A stretch of DNA of 45,743 nt from Bryobacterales bacterium. GTDB lineage: Bacteria; Acidobacteriota; Terriglobia; Bryobacterales; Bryobacteraceae. The notes under the pieces are model-generated. The model did not search any database. It saw only the letters and a list, made by a program, of their open reading frames with translations, and was not told where the DNA came from. Below are positions 9,018-18,602 of the stretch, piece by piece. The stretch lies in assembly GCA_947467395.1 (NCBI GenBank), contig CANIIC010000013.1:1-45743 (forward strand). Reading direction: 5' to 3'. The translations under genes and the position numbers were made by a program. Positions within the stretch are counted from its first letter, which is position 1. Each line of letters opens with the position of its first letter.

Positions 9018-9023
9018 TATCCT
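9018..9023 (+). promoter_or_regulatory. -10-like TATCCT before the Wzt-like gene
   Basis: TATCCT followed by GAAGACTTC and then ATG 9033. Nearly the same arrangement (TATCCT, then GAAAAGACGC, then ATG) is found at 30327-30345. It may be a -10 element for a leaderless message, or part of a GAAGA-type ribosome site. Confidence 0.3.
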
Positions 9024-9032
9024 GAAGACTTC

Positions 9033-9971
9033 ATGTCCATCGATTTCCGGAATGTGGTCCTGGCTCCTCTAAACGGCTTCTCGGCATCGGCTCCGGCCGG
9101 CGCCATCATCGGCTTGATTGGAGAAAAGGGCTCGGGGATTCCCGAGCTTCTGCGCCTGGCTGGCGGAGTTGTGCAGCCCGCCAATGGAACGGTGCAGGCC
9201 GGAGCTGAACGCCGCTTTGTGGGGCAGGGCGAGGCGCTCAATCTGGCTCCTGCGGCCGTCATCGCTCTGGATCAGGCCCTGGCCACGCAGGATGCCGTAG
9301 TGCGCTCACGCACGCTGGCGGGCCTTGATCGGCTGCGCCGCTCTGGTTCCACAATTCTGCTGTCCTCACACGAATACCAGCTGCTCGAGCAGTTGTGCGA
9401 CGAGGTCTGGTGGCTGGATCAGGGCTCCCTGGCCGCCAAGGGCGATCCCAAGGCGACGCTGGCTAGCTACCGCCGCCATGTTGCGGAGAAGGTCCGGGAA
9501 TGGGGCGAATCGATCCCGGCGCGTTTGACGCCGTCCTATCGTCGCGGCGATGGACGGGCAGAGGTGCTCTCGATCGAAACACTGGGCGCGAACGGGCACC
9601 CGACCATCGTCTGGAAGAGCGGTGAGATGGTCACCGTCCGGGCCACGGTTCGCTATAACGAAGCCGTGCCGGAGCCGGTGCTGGGCCTGATGCTCCGCAC
9701 GCAGATCGGTTTCGAAGTTTACGGGACGAACACGGAGCTGGAGCGCGTGGCCATCGGCTCGCGCAAAGCGGGCGATACGATCGTGGTCAGCTTCCAGTTC
9801 CTGTGCGATCTCTGCCCGCACGCCTACACGCTCACCATGGCGTCGCACGATCCGGACGGCACGGCCCATGACTGGTTGGACGACGCCGTCGCGATCAGTG
9901 TGACCGACGATCGCTATACGGCCGGTGTGGCGAATTTGCGGGCGAAGGTGACGGTCGAGGAACCGAAGTAG
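9033..9971 (+). CDS. Wzt-like protein with degenerate ABC ATPase domain and intact glycan-binding domain
   Basis: 312 residues. The N-terminal about 145 residues follow an ABC-ATPase outline (GLIG at 27-30, AGGVVQPANG, SSHEYQLLEQ with H113). The Walker A site reads G30-E-K-G-S-G35-I-P, so the catalytic Lys and Ser/Thr are lost. Walker B ends D80-Q81 instead of D-E. The whole helical region with the LSGGQ signature is missing: only about 45 residues separate Walker A and B, against about 120 normally. Residues about 170-305 resemble the C-terminal domain of Wzt, which recognises the capped end of O-antigen chains. No permease gene is adjacent. It is probably a non-hydrolysing glycan-binding protein. 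Confidence 0.75.
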   Translation: MSIDFRNVVLAPLNGFSASAPAGAIIGLIGEKGSGIPELLRLAGGVVQPANGTVQAGAERRFVGQGEALNLAPAAVIALDQALATQDAVVRSRTLAGLDRLRRSGSTILLSSHEYQLLEQLCDEVWWLDQGSLAAKGDPKATLASYRRHVAEKVREWGESIPARLTPSYRRGDGRAEVLSIETLGANGHPTIVWKSGEMVTVRATVRYNEAVPEPVLGLMLRTQIGFEVYGTNTELERVAIGSRKAGDTIVVSFQFLCDLCPHAYTLTMASHDPDGTAHDWLDDAVAISVTDDRYTAGVANLRAKVTVEEPK

Positions 9972-9975
9972 GGAA

Positions 9976-11322
9976 CTATTTGCCTTCCAGCAGGAAGGTG
10001 GGCGCCAGCCCGGTCAGCGTCGAGAAACCGGACGTTCCGGCCATCCCCAGCCAGCATGATGCACCCTGCATTTCGCCATTGAAGGCGTGCGGGTAGATGT
10101 GGGTGACCATGTCCTTCATCATCAGGCTGCCGTATTGCATCAGAGGGAACACGGCGTGTGCCTGATCAACGGTTTCCTGCACGACAAAGGGTGAACGCAT
10201 GGCTTGGCGCAGCGCCTTTTCCCAGGTGGCATCATCCACTTGAGCCCCGTAAACCGGATGAATGTCGGAGGTCTCGTCGTTCGGGCGCAGCACCAGCTTG
10301 GCGCGGTGCTTGGTCACGTGTTCCAGTAGATCGACGGTTTTGGTGCCAAACGTCGTCTTACTAGGTTGGACGAAGCGCGTCCAAGGTAAGTGGTCACGGA
10401 TGGCGTTGCGTTCAGCGGCAGGGAATTTAGCGGTCAGTCTCGGATCGGTGAGCAGATCGAACATGGTCCGCTTGGAGCCGATGTCGGCGCGGAAATTGTT
10501 AATCATGCAAACGGCGCGATCTTTGTAGGCGCGGATCAGCGGATGGTTCAGATCATAGCGGACCAGGAACTCCTGCAGCCGCAAGCGCCGGATCACGATA
10601 TCGATGGTGAAGTCGCCGTTGCGCAGCACATCGCCGCGGTATTCCAGTTGTTCGGGAGAAACGATTTGCGTGGCGTAGCCTTCGCCGGAGAGATACTTCG
10701 CGAGCACGGCGTGTTCGCTGGCGCCGGATTGGAACGGCAACCGGGCTTCCACAATCGCGATGTTCGGGCGCTTCTGCTTGCCCTTCGACTCTTTGTACGC
10801 CTTGAGGATTGCGGTCAGTAGAGGCTTCTGGCCGGGCAATTTCTTGAGCTTGTGCTTCTTGCGGAATTCCTTCACCAGCGGGGCGTCGAAGTACATCTCG
10901 GCAAGTGAGTCACCTTGGAGCACGCCGTCCGGAAGATCCGAACTGTGCCCGGTGAACTTTAACGATTTTTCGGTGAGCGCCGTGTCCAGGACGGAACTGA
11001 CGTTGCAGGTATACCCAGGATCCACGGCGGCCAGCATGCGCTCAGCCGGTAGGAGTTGCATCCTGGAAAGCAGGGAGGGCGTAGTCAGGACCAGCTTCTC
11101 CATGCGCGCAATGGCGGAGAGGATAGTTTCGGTAGCTTTCGTCAATGCGGCGTAGTCGCGCTTCGTGACGAAGTGCGGCCGCAAAACGGGAGAAACAGGC
11201 CGTCCATCCAGCTTTTCGGCCTGTACGCGTTCTTGCAGCGTCTGGGCCCAAGCCAAATCGATGTAGGGCTCGCTCTCAATCAGCTTGTGGTATCGGGCTA
11301 CTGCCTCGCTTACCAAGGACAT
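9976..11322 (-). CDS. Circularly permuted ATP-grasp-like protein
   Basis: 448 residues, no signal peptide. Middle-to-late motifs fit the permuted ATP-grasp family related to glutathionylspermidine synthase: N-N-F-R-A-D followed by SKRTMFDLLTD, then DHLPWTRFVQP, then KLVLRPNDETSD and FVVQETVDQ. A CWLGMAGTSGF stretch lies near the end. Such enzymes ligate a carboxylate to an amine using ATP, but no partner amidoligase or alpha-E gene is next to it, so the substrate is unknown. It faces the Wzt-like gene tail to tail with only four bases between. The start at 11322 is the only good ATG at the N-terminus. Confidence 0.6.
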   Translation of the reverse strand: MSLVSEAVARYHKLIESEPYIDLAWAQTLQERVQAEKLDGRPVSPVLRPHFVTKRDYAALTKATETILSAIARMEKLVLTTPSLLSRMQLLPAERMLAAVDPGYTCNVSSVLDTALTEKSLKFTGHSSDLPDGVLQGDSLAEMYFDAPLVKEFRKKHKLKKLPGQKPLLTAILKAYKESKGKQKRPNIAIVEARLPFQSGASEHAVLAKYLSGEGYATQIVSPEQLEYRGDVLRNGDFTIDIVIRRLRLQEFLVRYDLNHPLIRAYKDRAVCMINNFRADIGSKRTMFDLLTDPRLTAKFPAAERNAIRDHLPWTRFVQPSKTTFGTKTVDLLEHVTKHRAKLVLRPNDETSDIHPVYGAQVDDATWEKALRQAMRSPFVVQETVDQAHAVFPLMQYGSLMMKDMVTHIYPHAFNGEMQGASCWLGMAGTSGFSTLTGLAPTFLLEGK

Positions 11323-11383
11323 GGGATTTGAAAGTCAGTATCGCACGCCATGTCTAATTGTCAAACGCGGCGATTTGGGGAAA

Positions 11384-11416
11384 ACAACCCTAACGCTTTG
11401 AAAACGTTAGGGTTGT
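11384..11416 (-). terminator. Rho-independent terminator of bipA
   Basis: A perfect 12-base inverted repeat (11384-11395 with 11405-11416) with a 9-base loop. On the minus strand the hairpin is followed by TTTT then CCCC, so it ends transcription arriving from bipA, whose stop lies 17 bases before. The T run is short, so ending may be partial. Confidence 0.75.
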
Positions 11417-11432
11417 CATAAAACAAATTCCC

Positions 11433-13229
11433 TTAGCGCTGATTCATTTTGAGGATCTTCTTGCGCAAACGGATGGATTTGGGGGTCACTTCCACCAATT
11501 CGTCCTCACGAATGAACTCCAGAGCCTGCTCCAGATTCAGCAAGCGAGGCGGCACCAGGCGAATGGCTTCGTCGGCGCCGGAGGAGCGCATGTTCGACAT
11601 CTTCTTTTCCTTGACGATGTTGACGTCCAGGTCAGAATCGCGGGCGTTCTCGCCCACAATCATGCCTTCATAGACGTCGGCACCGGAGGAGATGAACATA
11701 TCGCCACGTTCCTGAATGTTGAACAGCGCGTAGCCGGTGGCTTTGCCCGCGCGGTCGGAGATCAGTGAGCCCGTGGGGCGCGTCGGGATCTCGCCCTGCC
11801 ATTCGATGTAACCGTGGAACAGCGAGTTCATGATCGCGGTGCCCTTGGTATCGGTCAGCATCTCACTGCGGATGCCGATGAGGCCACGCGACGGCACCAG
11901 GAATTCGATACGAACGCGGCCGGAGCCGTGGTTCACCATCTTTTCCATCTTGCCCTTGCGGCGGCCCATCTTTTCGATGACCACGCCGACGAATTCTTCC
12001 GGGCAATCGACCGTCAACATTTCCAGCGGTTCGCTGGTGACGCCGTCGATTTGCTTGGTCAGAATTTCCGGCTTGCCCACGCCCAGCTCGTAGCCTTCAC
12101 GGCGCATCATTTCGATCAAGATGGCCAGCTGCAGTTCGCCGCGGCCCATGACCTTGAACGCATCCGGCCCGCCAGCTTCTTCGACGCGAATCGAAACGTT
12201 GGTCAGCAGTTCTTTGTCCAGGCGATCGCGTAGATTGCGCGAGGTGACGTACTGGCCTTCGCGGCCGGCGAACGGCGACGTGTTGATGGTGAACGTCATC
12301 GCGATGGTCGGCTCGTCGATCTGAATCAACGGCAGCGGCATCGGGGTTTCCGCACTGGTCAGCGTCTCACCGATGGTGATGCCTTCCACGCCCGCGATCG
12401 ACAGAATGTCGCCCGGCAGACCGATGGTTTCGTCGACGCGCTTCAGGCCCTCAAACGAATACATCTTGGTGATGCGCGTCTTCTGGAACGAACCGTTCAG
12501 CTTCGCGATCGAAACTTCGTCGTTCAGCCGCAGGGTGCCCTGCGTCACGCGACCGATGGCCAGGCGGCCCAGATAGTCGCTGTAATCCAGGTTGGCCACC
12601 TGCATCTGCAGGATGGCATCCGGATCGCCCTTGGGGGCGGGAACGGTCGCGAGGATCTGCTCGAACAGCGGCTTGAGGTTCTGGCTGTCGTCCCCGGGAT
12701 CGTTCTTCGCGATGCCGGCCTTCGCGTTGGTGTAGATTACCGGGAAGCTCAGCTGATCTTCGGAGGCGTCCAGATCGATGAACAAGTCATAGACTTCGTT
12801 CAGCACTTCCTGAATGCGGGCGTCGGGACGGTCAATCTTGTTGACCACCACGATCTGCGGCAGCTTCTGCTCCAGTGCCTTCATCAGCACGTAGCGCGTC
12901 TGGGGCAGGGGACCTTCGCTGGCATCGACCAGCAGGATCACGCCGTCCACCAATTTCAGGGCGCGTTCCACCTCTCCACCGAAGTCAGCGTGACCCGGCG
13001 TGTCGACAATGTTGATCTTGGTATCGCCGTAGCGTACACCTGTAGCTTTGGCAAGAATCGTGATGCCGCGCTCGCGTTCTAGTTCATTCGAGTCCATGGC
13101 GCGTTCCGCCACAGCCTCGTTTTCCCTGAAGATTCCGCTTTGACGGAACATAGCGTCGACCAGGGTAGTTTTCCCGTGGTCAACGTGCGCAATGATAGCG
13201 ACGTTACGAATGGAGGGGTTTAAAGACAT
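11433..13229 (-). CDS. typA: Ribosome-associated GTPase BipA/TypA
   Basis: 598 residues from ATG 13229, which has AGAGG at a normal distance. The frame runs open to 13427, but those extra residues are antisense to der and unlike the family. Visible are G1 AHVDHGKT near the N-terminus, [28 protein letters not shown], and the C-terminal EF-G-like domains III and V with the BipA-specific end domain. BipA is a translation factor that helps late 50S assembly and growth under stress. It is divergent from der over a 70-base gap and closes with a strong hairpin terminator. Confidence 0.97.
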   Translation of the reverse strand: MSLNPSIRNVAIIAHVDHGKTTLVDAMFRQSGIFRENEAVAERAMDSNELERERGITILAKATGVRYGDTKINIVDTPGHADFGGEVERALKLVDGVILLVDASEGPLPQTRYVLMKALEQKLPQIVVVNKIDRPDARIQEVLNEVYDLFIDLDASEDQLSFPVIYTNAKAGIAKNDPGDDSQNLKPLFEQILATVPAPKGDPDAILQMQVANLDYSDYLGRLAIGRVTQGTLRLNDEVSIAKLNGSFQKTRITKMYSFEGLKRVDETIGLPGDILSIAGVEGITIGETLTSAETPMPLPLIQIDEPTIAMTFTINTSPFAGREGQYVTSRNLRDRLDKELLTNVSIRVEEAGGPDAFKVMGRGELQLAILIEMMRREGYELGVGKPEILTKQIDGVTSEPLEMLTVDCPEEFVGVVIEKMGRRKGKMEKMVNHGSGRVRIEFLVPSRGLIGIRSEMLTDTKGTAIMNSLFHGYIEWQGEIPTRPTGSLISDRAGKATGYALFNIQERGDMFISSGADVYEGMIVGENARDSDLDVNIVKEKKMSNMRSSGADEAIRLVPPRLLNLEQALEFIREDELVEVTPKSIRLRKKILKMNQR

Positions 13230-13299
13230 GCAAACCTCTATTGTGAGGCATTTGGCATGCCTTGTGCTTGGTTGCGTAAAGAAGCGATCATAGAGACAG

Positions 13300-14622
13300 G
13301 TGCAATCTCTTCCTTCAGTAGTCATCGTCGGCCGCCCGAATGTGGGCAAGTCGACCCTGTTTAACGCCATCGTGAAGATGCGCCGCTCGATTGTCGGCGA
13401 TGAGCCGGGAATCACGCGGGACCGCATTTACGGTGAAGCGGCACATCATGGCAAGCGTTTTACCCTCGTCGATACCGGTGGCATCATCACCAACGACGAG
13501 GACATGATTCCGAGTCAGATCCTCAAGCAGGCGCGCGTTGCGTTGACCGGCGCGTCTTCGATCATTTTCGTGATCGACGGCCGTACCGAGATCACGGGCG
13601 CCGACCGCGACTTGGCAAAGATGCTGCGCAAGCTGGGTAAGCCCGTCGTGCTGGCCGTGAATAAAATGGACAGCGAACGCCGTCAGGAGGAACTGCTGCA
13701 TGAGTTCCACAACCTGGGCTTCACGGATATGTTCCCGGTTTCGGCCGAGCATCATCTGGGCGTGGCCGACTTGCTGGATTTCATCACCCGCGACTTTGAG
13801 AAGTCCGGACCGGAGCCCGAGCCTGCCGAAGACGAAAAGAAGATTACCAAGATCAAGGTGGCCATTATCGGCCGCCCGAACGTCGGCAAGTCGACACTGC
13901 TGAACGCGCTCACCGGCATGGATCGAGCCATCGTCTCGCCCGTCGCTGGCACCACGCGCGATGCGGTGGATGAAACCATCCGCTACAACAACATCGACTA
14001 CGTGCTGGTCGACACCGCGGGTATTCGACGAAAGGGCAAGACCAAGCAGATGGCGGAGAAGCTCAGCGTCGTGATGGCCCGCCGCCACCTGCGCATGTCG
14101 CACGTCGCGGTGATTGTTATCGATGCCACCGAGGGTGTGCTGGCGCTGGATGCCACCATTGCCGGATACGCACACGAAGAAGGCCGCGCCCTGATCCTGT
14201 GCGTCAATAAGTGGGACACGGTCGAGGGGCCGGGCAAGCGTAAGTTCATGGAGCAGGTAAAAGAACGCCTGAAGTTCCTGGAATACGCCAACACCGTCTT
14301 TATTTCCGCGAAAACCGGCGAAGGCGTGAAGGACTTATTCCCGCGCATCCGCAAGGCGTACGAAGCGGCCAGCCGCCGTGTGACCACGGGTGAGCTGAAC
14401 CGCTTCATCGAGAACCTGAAGTGGGAGTACGAGCCCAAACTGAAGTACATCACCCAGGCCTCCATTCGTCCGCCTACATTCATCGCCTTCACCGCCAGCA
14501 AGGGCGAACTGCACTTTTCCGCCGAACGCTTCCTGATCAACCGTCTGCGCGAGCAGTTCGGTTTCGAGGGAACGCCTGTCGTGGTGAAGCCGCAGCGTCA
14601 CGCTCCGCAGAGCGGCCGCTAA
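13300..14622 (+). CDS. der: Tandem-G-domain ribosome assembly GTPase Der (EngA)
   Basis: 440 residues, starting at GTG 13300. Two G domains in a row are visible: first G1 GRPNVGKS (11-18), DTGG, NKMD; second GRPNVGKS near 190, DTAG, NKWD. A KH-like C-terminal domain follows (about 355-440) with the usual [17 protein letters not shown]-type segment. Der acts in maturation of the 50S subunit. Together with bipA it makes a divergent pair of ribosome-related GTPases. It ends one base before the TonB-type gene on the other strand. Confidence 0.97.
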   Translation: MQSLPSVVIVGRPNVGKSTLFNAIVKMRRSIVGDEPGITRDRIYGEAAHHGKRFTLVDTGGIITNDEDMIPSQILKQARVALTGASSIIFVIDGRTEITGADRDLAKMLRKLGKPVVLAVNKMDSERRQEELLHEFHNLGFTDMFPVSAEHHLGVADLLDFITRDFEKSGPEPEPAEDEKKITKIKVAIIGRPNVGKSTLLNALTGMDRAIVSPVAGTTRDAVDETIRYNNIDYVLVDTAGIRRKGKTKQMAEKLSVVMARRHLRMSHVAVIVIDATEGVLALDATIAGYAHEEGRALILCVNKWDTVEGPGKRKFMEQVKERLKFLEYANTVFISAKTGEGVKDLFPRIRKAYEAASRRVTTGELNRFIENLKWEYEPKLKYITQASIRPPTFIAFTASKGELHFSAERFLINRLREQFGFEGTPVVVKPQRHAPQSGR

Positions 14623-14623
14623 C

Positions 14624-15367
14624 TCAATTCAGCTGGAAGTGGACCTCGATCGGAGCCTCCACTTCCACCGGCTGTCCACCGAGCAACGTCGGTGCATACA
14701 TCCACTGTCTGACGGCGTCGAGCGCGGCCTGTCGGAGAAGCGGTGGCCCGTCGAGCACGCGTAGGTCCCGCACGCTGCCATCGCGGGCGATCACTCCAAG
14801 CAGTCGGACTGTGCCGGAGACGCGCGTCTGCCGCGCCAGCGTCGGATACTTCGGCACGATCTGCGTAATCAACTTCGCCGCCAACACGCCTCCGCTGATG
14901 CGCAGTGGCTTTGTGATTTCCGGAGGCTGTGTGACCACAGTGCGCGCGATCGGTGGTGCAGGTGTGCCGATGATCGTAGCAATCCCTGGAGTGTCCGCCA
15001 TGGGGATTCCTTCGGGCACGCTGATGCCGGGAATGTCGATGGACGATGGTCCCAGGTCGAGTGTGACCTCGCTTACTCGAGGCGAGCCTTTGGGGATCGA
15101 CGTCGGGATGAAGACACGTGAGGGAACGCGCGTCGGGGTCGAGGAGGTGGAGGTTTCGACAATTGTGCTCGTGGGTGGCTGGGGCGCCTGGGCTCTGGTG
15201 AGCACAATGCCTGGCATCCGCGCCGCGATGAACGGCAGCGTCTGCGTGTAAATGAGAGGCGCTACTACTAAGACACCGGCGACCAGCATTTGTGCCATGA
15301 AAGACACCGCAATCGCACCAGTTTTTCTCGCCGAGGCCGGCTGTGTGAGAAGCGTTTGCTCGAACAT
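14624..15367 (-). CDS. TonB family energy-transducing protein
   Basis: 247 residues. A cytoplasmic N-terminus is followed by one transmembrane helix (about 18-40), then a periplasmic linker rich in Pro, Thr, Ser and Ile (about 50-160) and a TonB C-terminal domain (about 165-247) with the typical VSGTVRLLGVIARDGSV and AVRQWMYAPTLLGGQPV stretches. It could couple the proton-motive force to an outer-membrane receptor. No exbBD or receptor genes are near, so the partner is unknown. It lies at the end of a long minus-strand run, 57 bases after the MBOAT gene, and is convergent with der. Confidence 0.88.
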   Translation of the reverse strand: MFEQTLLTQPASARKTGAIAVSFMAQMLVAGVLVVAPLIYTQTLPFIAARMPGIVLTRAQAPQPPTSTIVETSTSSTPTRVPSRVFIPTSIPKGSPRVSEVTLDLGPSSIDIPGISVPEGIPMADTPGIATIIGTPAPPIARTVVTQPPEITKPLRISGGVLAAKLITQIVPKYPTLARQTRVSGTVRLLGVIARDGSVRDLRVLDGPPLLRQAALDAVRQWMYAPTLLGGQPVEVEAPIEVHFQLN

Positions 15368-15424
15368 GTCACAGTAGACACTGCTCGAAGGAAGAAAGTT
15401 CCGCGGCTCTTTTTGAGTGAACGC

Positions 15425-16828
15425 CTAAAACTGGAAGTAGACGAAGGGCACGGCCTTCTCAGTCACGCCCAGCAGTTCGACGGAGAACAACAGCGCGACC
15501 AGCAGGATCGCGTAAGCCCACGCTGGACCGCGCGGCAGGCGCTCGATCCACTCCCACTTCTCTTCCGCCAGCGCAATCCCGAACGCGATCGCCACGAAGC
15601 AGAACAGCCACACGGGCACCAGGATGCTCGCCGAGTCCCACGATCCGGTGAACATGTTCCGCAGCACGTAGATGCTGTCGGTGAAGGTCGCTGCGCGGAA
15701 GAAGACCCAGCCGATGCACACCAGCACAAATGTCAGCAAGGCTCGAAACGGATACAGCAGTGCTCCTGGCGTCTGCATAAACTTCTTGCGGCCCAGCATG
15801 CGCTCGACGCTCAGCCAAGCCCCGTGATACCCGCCCCAGATGATGAAGTTCCAACTGGCCCCATGCCACAACCCTCCGAGCAGCATCGTCAGCATCAGAT
15901 TGCGATACGTCTTCCAGGATCCGCCGCGATTGCCGCCCAGCGGGATGTACAGATAGTCGCGTAGCCATCGCGACAGGGATACGTGCCAGCGATGCCAGAA
16001 GTCCGTGATGCTGAACGCCAGATACGGGCGCAGGAAGTTCACCGGGAAGTGGAAGCCCAGCAGCAGCGCCATACCGATCGCCATGTCCGTGTAGCCGGAG
16101 AAGTCGAAGAAGATCTGCATCGCAAAGCTGAAGATCCCGCTCCAGGCTGCCGCGGCTCCCGGATGGGCGCTGAGATGCCCAAAGTATTCGTCGGCGATCT
16201 GTGAGAACTGGTCGGCCAGCGCCATCTTCTTGGTCAGCCCCATCAGCATCCACAGGACGCCGCGCAGCACTTCATCCACGTCGGGCTTGCGCCAAGTGTA
16301 GTAGTCCTCGAAGAATTCGGCTGCGCGGACGATGGGTCCGGCCACTAACTGCGGGAAGAAGGCGATGAACAGCGCGTAGTCGCCCAGGTTGCGGACGGCC
16401 TTCTGCTCGCCGCGATACACGTCGACCACGTAGGAGATGCTCTGGAACGTATGGAAGCTGATGCCGATGGGCAGCACGATGGCCGCGGTCCACGAATCAT
16501 CGGGCAGGCCGAGGCCATGCGCCAGGTTCGACGCTGCGAAATTGTAGTACTTGAAGATACCCAGGAAGCCGAGGTTCGCGCCCACGCTGAGGATCAGGAA
16601 CGCCTTGCGCTTCCTGGGTTCGGTGAGCCGCTCCACACCCAACGCGCAGAAGTAATCGAGCAGTGTGATGATGCCCAGTAGCGGCAGGAACTTCCAGTTC
16701 CATGTGCCGTAGAAAACGTAGCTGGCGATCAACAGCAGATACTTGCGCGCAGCGCCGCGCGGCAGCTGATAGAACAGCGCCGTGACCGCGACGAAGAAGG
16801 CAAAGAATTGGATGGTGTTAAACAGCAT
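15425..16828 (-). CDS. MBOAT family O-acyltransferase (AlgI/DltB type)
   Basis: 467 residues with about ten membrane helices. The family signature is visible in FWHRWHVSLSRWLRDYLYIPLGGN and LGGLWHGASWNFIIWG, whose His is the expected active-site residue, and in FFPQLVAGPIVRA and FDFSGYTDMAIG. These proteins move acyl groups, usually acetyl, across the inner membrane to a polysaccharide or other surface acceptor. The gene directly upstream (9-base gap) is an SGNH-type protein, the usual partner that transfers the acyl group outside, so the pair likely O-acetylates a surface glycan. Confidence 0.95.
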   Translation of the reverse strand: MLFNTIQFFAFFVAVTALFYQLPRGAARKYLLLIASYVFYGTWNWKFLPLLGIITLLDYFCALGVERLTEPRKRKAFLILSVGANLGFLGIFKYYNFAASNLAHGLGLPDDSWTAAIVLPIGISFHTFQSISYVVDVYRGEQKAVRNLGDYALFIAFFPQLVAGPIVRAAEFFEDYYTWRKPDVDEVLRGVLWMLMGLTKKMALADQFSQIADEYFGHLSAHPGAAAAWSGIFSFAMQIFFDFSGYTDMAIGMALLLGFHFPVNFLRPYLAFSITDFWHRWHVSLSRWLRDYLYIPLGGNRGGSWKTYRNLMLTMLLGGLWHGASWNFIIWGGYHGAWLSVERMLGRKKFMQTPGALLYPFRALLTFVLVCIGWVFFRAATFTDSIYVLRNMFTGSWDSASILVPVWLFCFVAIAFGIALAEEKWEWIERLPRGPAWAYAILLVALLFSVELLGVTEKAVPFVYFQF

Positions 16829-16837
16829 CGCCGTAAT

Positions 16838-17920
16838 TTAGTGCGCCGGGCCCAGGATTTCTCGCACCTTTCGCGCCAGTATCTCCGTGAATCGATCCAG
16901 GCCGGGCTGCGTCATGTGGTATTCGTCTTTGAAAAATTCAGGAGTTTCCAGTTGGTCGAACAGATGCTCCGGCAGCAGCACCACGTTCGGATACTGCTTC
17001 TCCAGCTGATGCACCGATGAGTTCGGATTCGTGGGCGGCAGGTCCGGGCGGATCCAGGCCGCGCGCGGCAGTCGCAGGAAGATCAGCTTGGTTTGCGATC
17101 GCGCGTAATGCTGAGCGATCTTGCCCAGCCACAGTTGCATGTAATGCGTGTGTCGCCCGATCTGCGGCGGGATGGGCTCCACCATGCGGCGCAAGATGCC
17201 TTCTTCCAGGCCGTGATCCAAGCCTTCGGGGAACTTCACTTTACGATGCTCCCAGTCGACTTCGAGGCCCACCAGGTTCTTCGCGGTGTCCTGGAAATCG
17301 TAGAACCAGGTGTAGGAGTCGCGCCACGATTGCCGCACGGTGCGCGCGCGTTCGATGGGCCCGTGCAGCAGATCCTCGACGTCGCGCTTGTAGCCAAGAC
17401 CGCGAAACAGGATGGTGGACGCTGCGTGCCACTGGCGCTGGCGATCGTGGTAGCTCAGGGCGAATTCATTGAGGTCGCTCAAGCGCAGGCGATTTAGCAG
17501 GTAACTGAGGTCGGTTTCGCGATCGGCCAGATCTTCGAGTGCGTCCTCGTCGTTATAGTTGTCCAGACAGATGACGATGGCACGATAGCGGTCGGCCTTC
17601 GGGTCCGCGTCGCGGAGGATGTAATACCAGACGCGCGGCGTCGCGCCGGCCACGCCGAGTGTGCCGAAGCTGTAGCCGGTCTCCGGCGTCATCGCGTTGG
17701 CGTGTTTCGGCATCAGCGCCATGCGCGAATCGCCGACGCCCACTACTTGATTCGGTCCGTTCTTTGGCCGGATCGACTCGTGATAGAGAATCGTCTCCAG
17801 GTAGCCGGTCGAGGACGAAGGATTCACCCAGTAGGCGTAGAGGCCGGAATGGAACACCAGCGCGTGCAGCCCCAGGAAGACCACCAGGGTTCCCAGCAGC
17901 ACGGGGTACGCGCGTTTCAT
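16838..17920 (-). CDS. SGNH-fold protein, likely partner of the MBOAT acyltransferase
   Basis: 360 residues with an N-terminal membrane anchor (about 5-25, MKRAYPVLLGTLVVFLGLH). A nucleophile-type motif G-D-S65-R occurs at 63-66 and a D332-x-x-H335 pair near the end (DEYHMTQPGL). Both are hallmarks of SGNH/GDSL hydrolases and AlgJ/AlgX-like O-acetyltransferases. The catalytic domain would be periplasmic. Its position directly before the MBOAT gene supports a joint role in glycan O-acylation. Identity between motifs is too low to name a subfamily, so esterase activity is an alternative. Confidence 0.72.
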   Translation of the reverse strand: MKRAYPVLLGTLVVFLGLHALVFHSGLYAYWVNPSSSTGYLETILYHESIRPKNGPNQVVGVGDSRMALMPKHANAMTPETGYSFGTLGVAGATPRVWYYILRDADPKADRYRAIVICLDNYNDEDALEDLADRETDLSYLLNRLRLSDLNEFALSYHDRQRQWHAASTILFRGLGYKRDVEDLLHGPIERARTVRQSWRDSYTWFYDFQDTAKNLVGLEVDWEHRKVKFPEGLDHGLEEGILRRMVEPIPPQIGRHTHYMQLWLGKIAQHYARSQTKLIFLRLPRAAWIRPDLPPTNPNSSVHQLEKQYPNVVLLPEHLFDQLETPEFFKDEYHMTQPGLDRFTEILARKVREILGPAH

Positions 17921-17930
17921 CTCGACGAGT

Positions 17931-18602
17931 CTATTGCACGATGCGGCCGTCGCGCATGGTGACGATGCGGTCGGCGAAGGCGGCGGCTTCGGGGTTGTGC
18001 GTGATCATCAGGATGGTTTGGCCCAGACGCTTGTTGAGATCGCGCAAGACTGCGAGCACCGCGTCTGAGTTTTCCGTATCCAGATTGCCGGTGGGTTCGT
18101 CTGCCAGCAGCAGGGCAGGCTTGTTCACCAGCGCCCGGGCGATGGCCACGCGCTGCTGTTCGCCGCCGGACAACGCGCGAGGCTTGTGATCCAGGCGATC
18201 GGCAATACCCAGGAGCTTGAGCAACTCGATGTAGTCCTGACTCCAGGGCTCTTTACGATTGCCCGCGATATCGCGAGCGATCTCAATGTTGTCGCGCGCC
18301 GTCAGCGTCGGCAGCAGGTTGTACTTCTGGAAGATGAAGCCGACCAGACGCTTGCGCATGTCCGTACGGCCGACGTCGTTCAGATCCGCGAGGTTCTTGC
18401 CTTCGACGGTGACCGAACCGGAGGTCGCCGGAGCTAGCCCGCCCAGGATGTTAAATAGCGTGGATTTGCCGGAACCGCTTGGGCCCACGATCGCCACGAA
18501 CTCGCCCCGTTCGACTTTGAGGTCGACGCCGCGCAGCGCGTGAACGTCCACATCGCCGATCCGGAATGTCTTGGTGAGGCCTTTGATTTCGATCTCAGTC
18601 AT
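17931..18602 (-). CDS. ABC transporter ATP-binding protein (LolD/MacB type)
   Basis: 223 residues from ATG 18602 (MTEIEIKGL), a start overlapping the stop of the permease gene by 8 bases. All motifs are intact: Walker A GPSGSGKST, Q-loop FIFQKYNLLP, signature LSGGEQQRVAIARAL, Walker B LLLADEPTGNLD and the H-switch MITHNPE. The pattern is that of LolD/MacB/FtsE-like ATPases that drive mechanotransmission rather than substrate uptake. It pairs with the upstream permease. Confidence 0.95.
   Translation of the reverse strand: MTEIEIKGLTKTFRIGDVDVHALRGVDLKVERGEFVAIVGPSGSGKSTLFNILGGLAPATSGSVTVEGKNLADLNDVGRTDMRKRLVGFIFQKYNLLPTLTARDNIEIARDIAGNRKEPWSQDYIELLKLLGIADRLDHKPRALSGGEQQRVAIARALVNKPALLLADEPTGNLDTENSDAVLAVLRDLNKRLGQTILMITHNPEAAAFADRIVTMRDGRIVQ

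Noticed and set aside
11405-11414. Telomere-like TTAGGG
   Set aside because: It is one arm of the bipA terminator hairpin and occurs once.
13230-13427. N-terminal extension of bipA
   Set aside because: It is antisense to the first G motif of der, and ATG 13229 has a good ribosome site.
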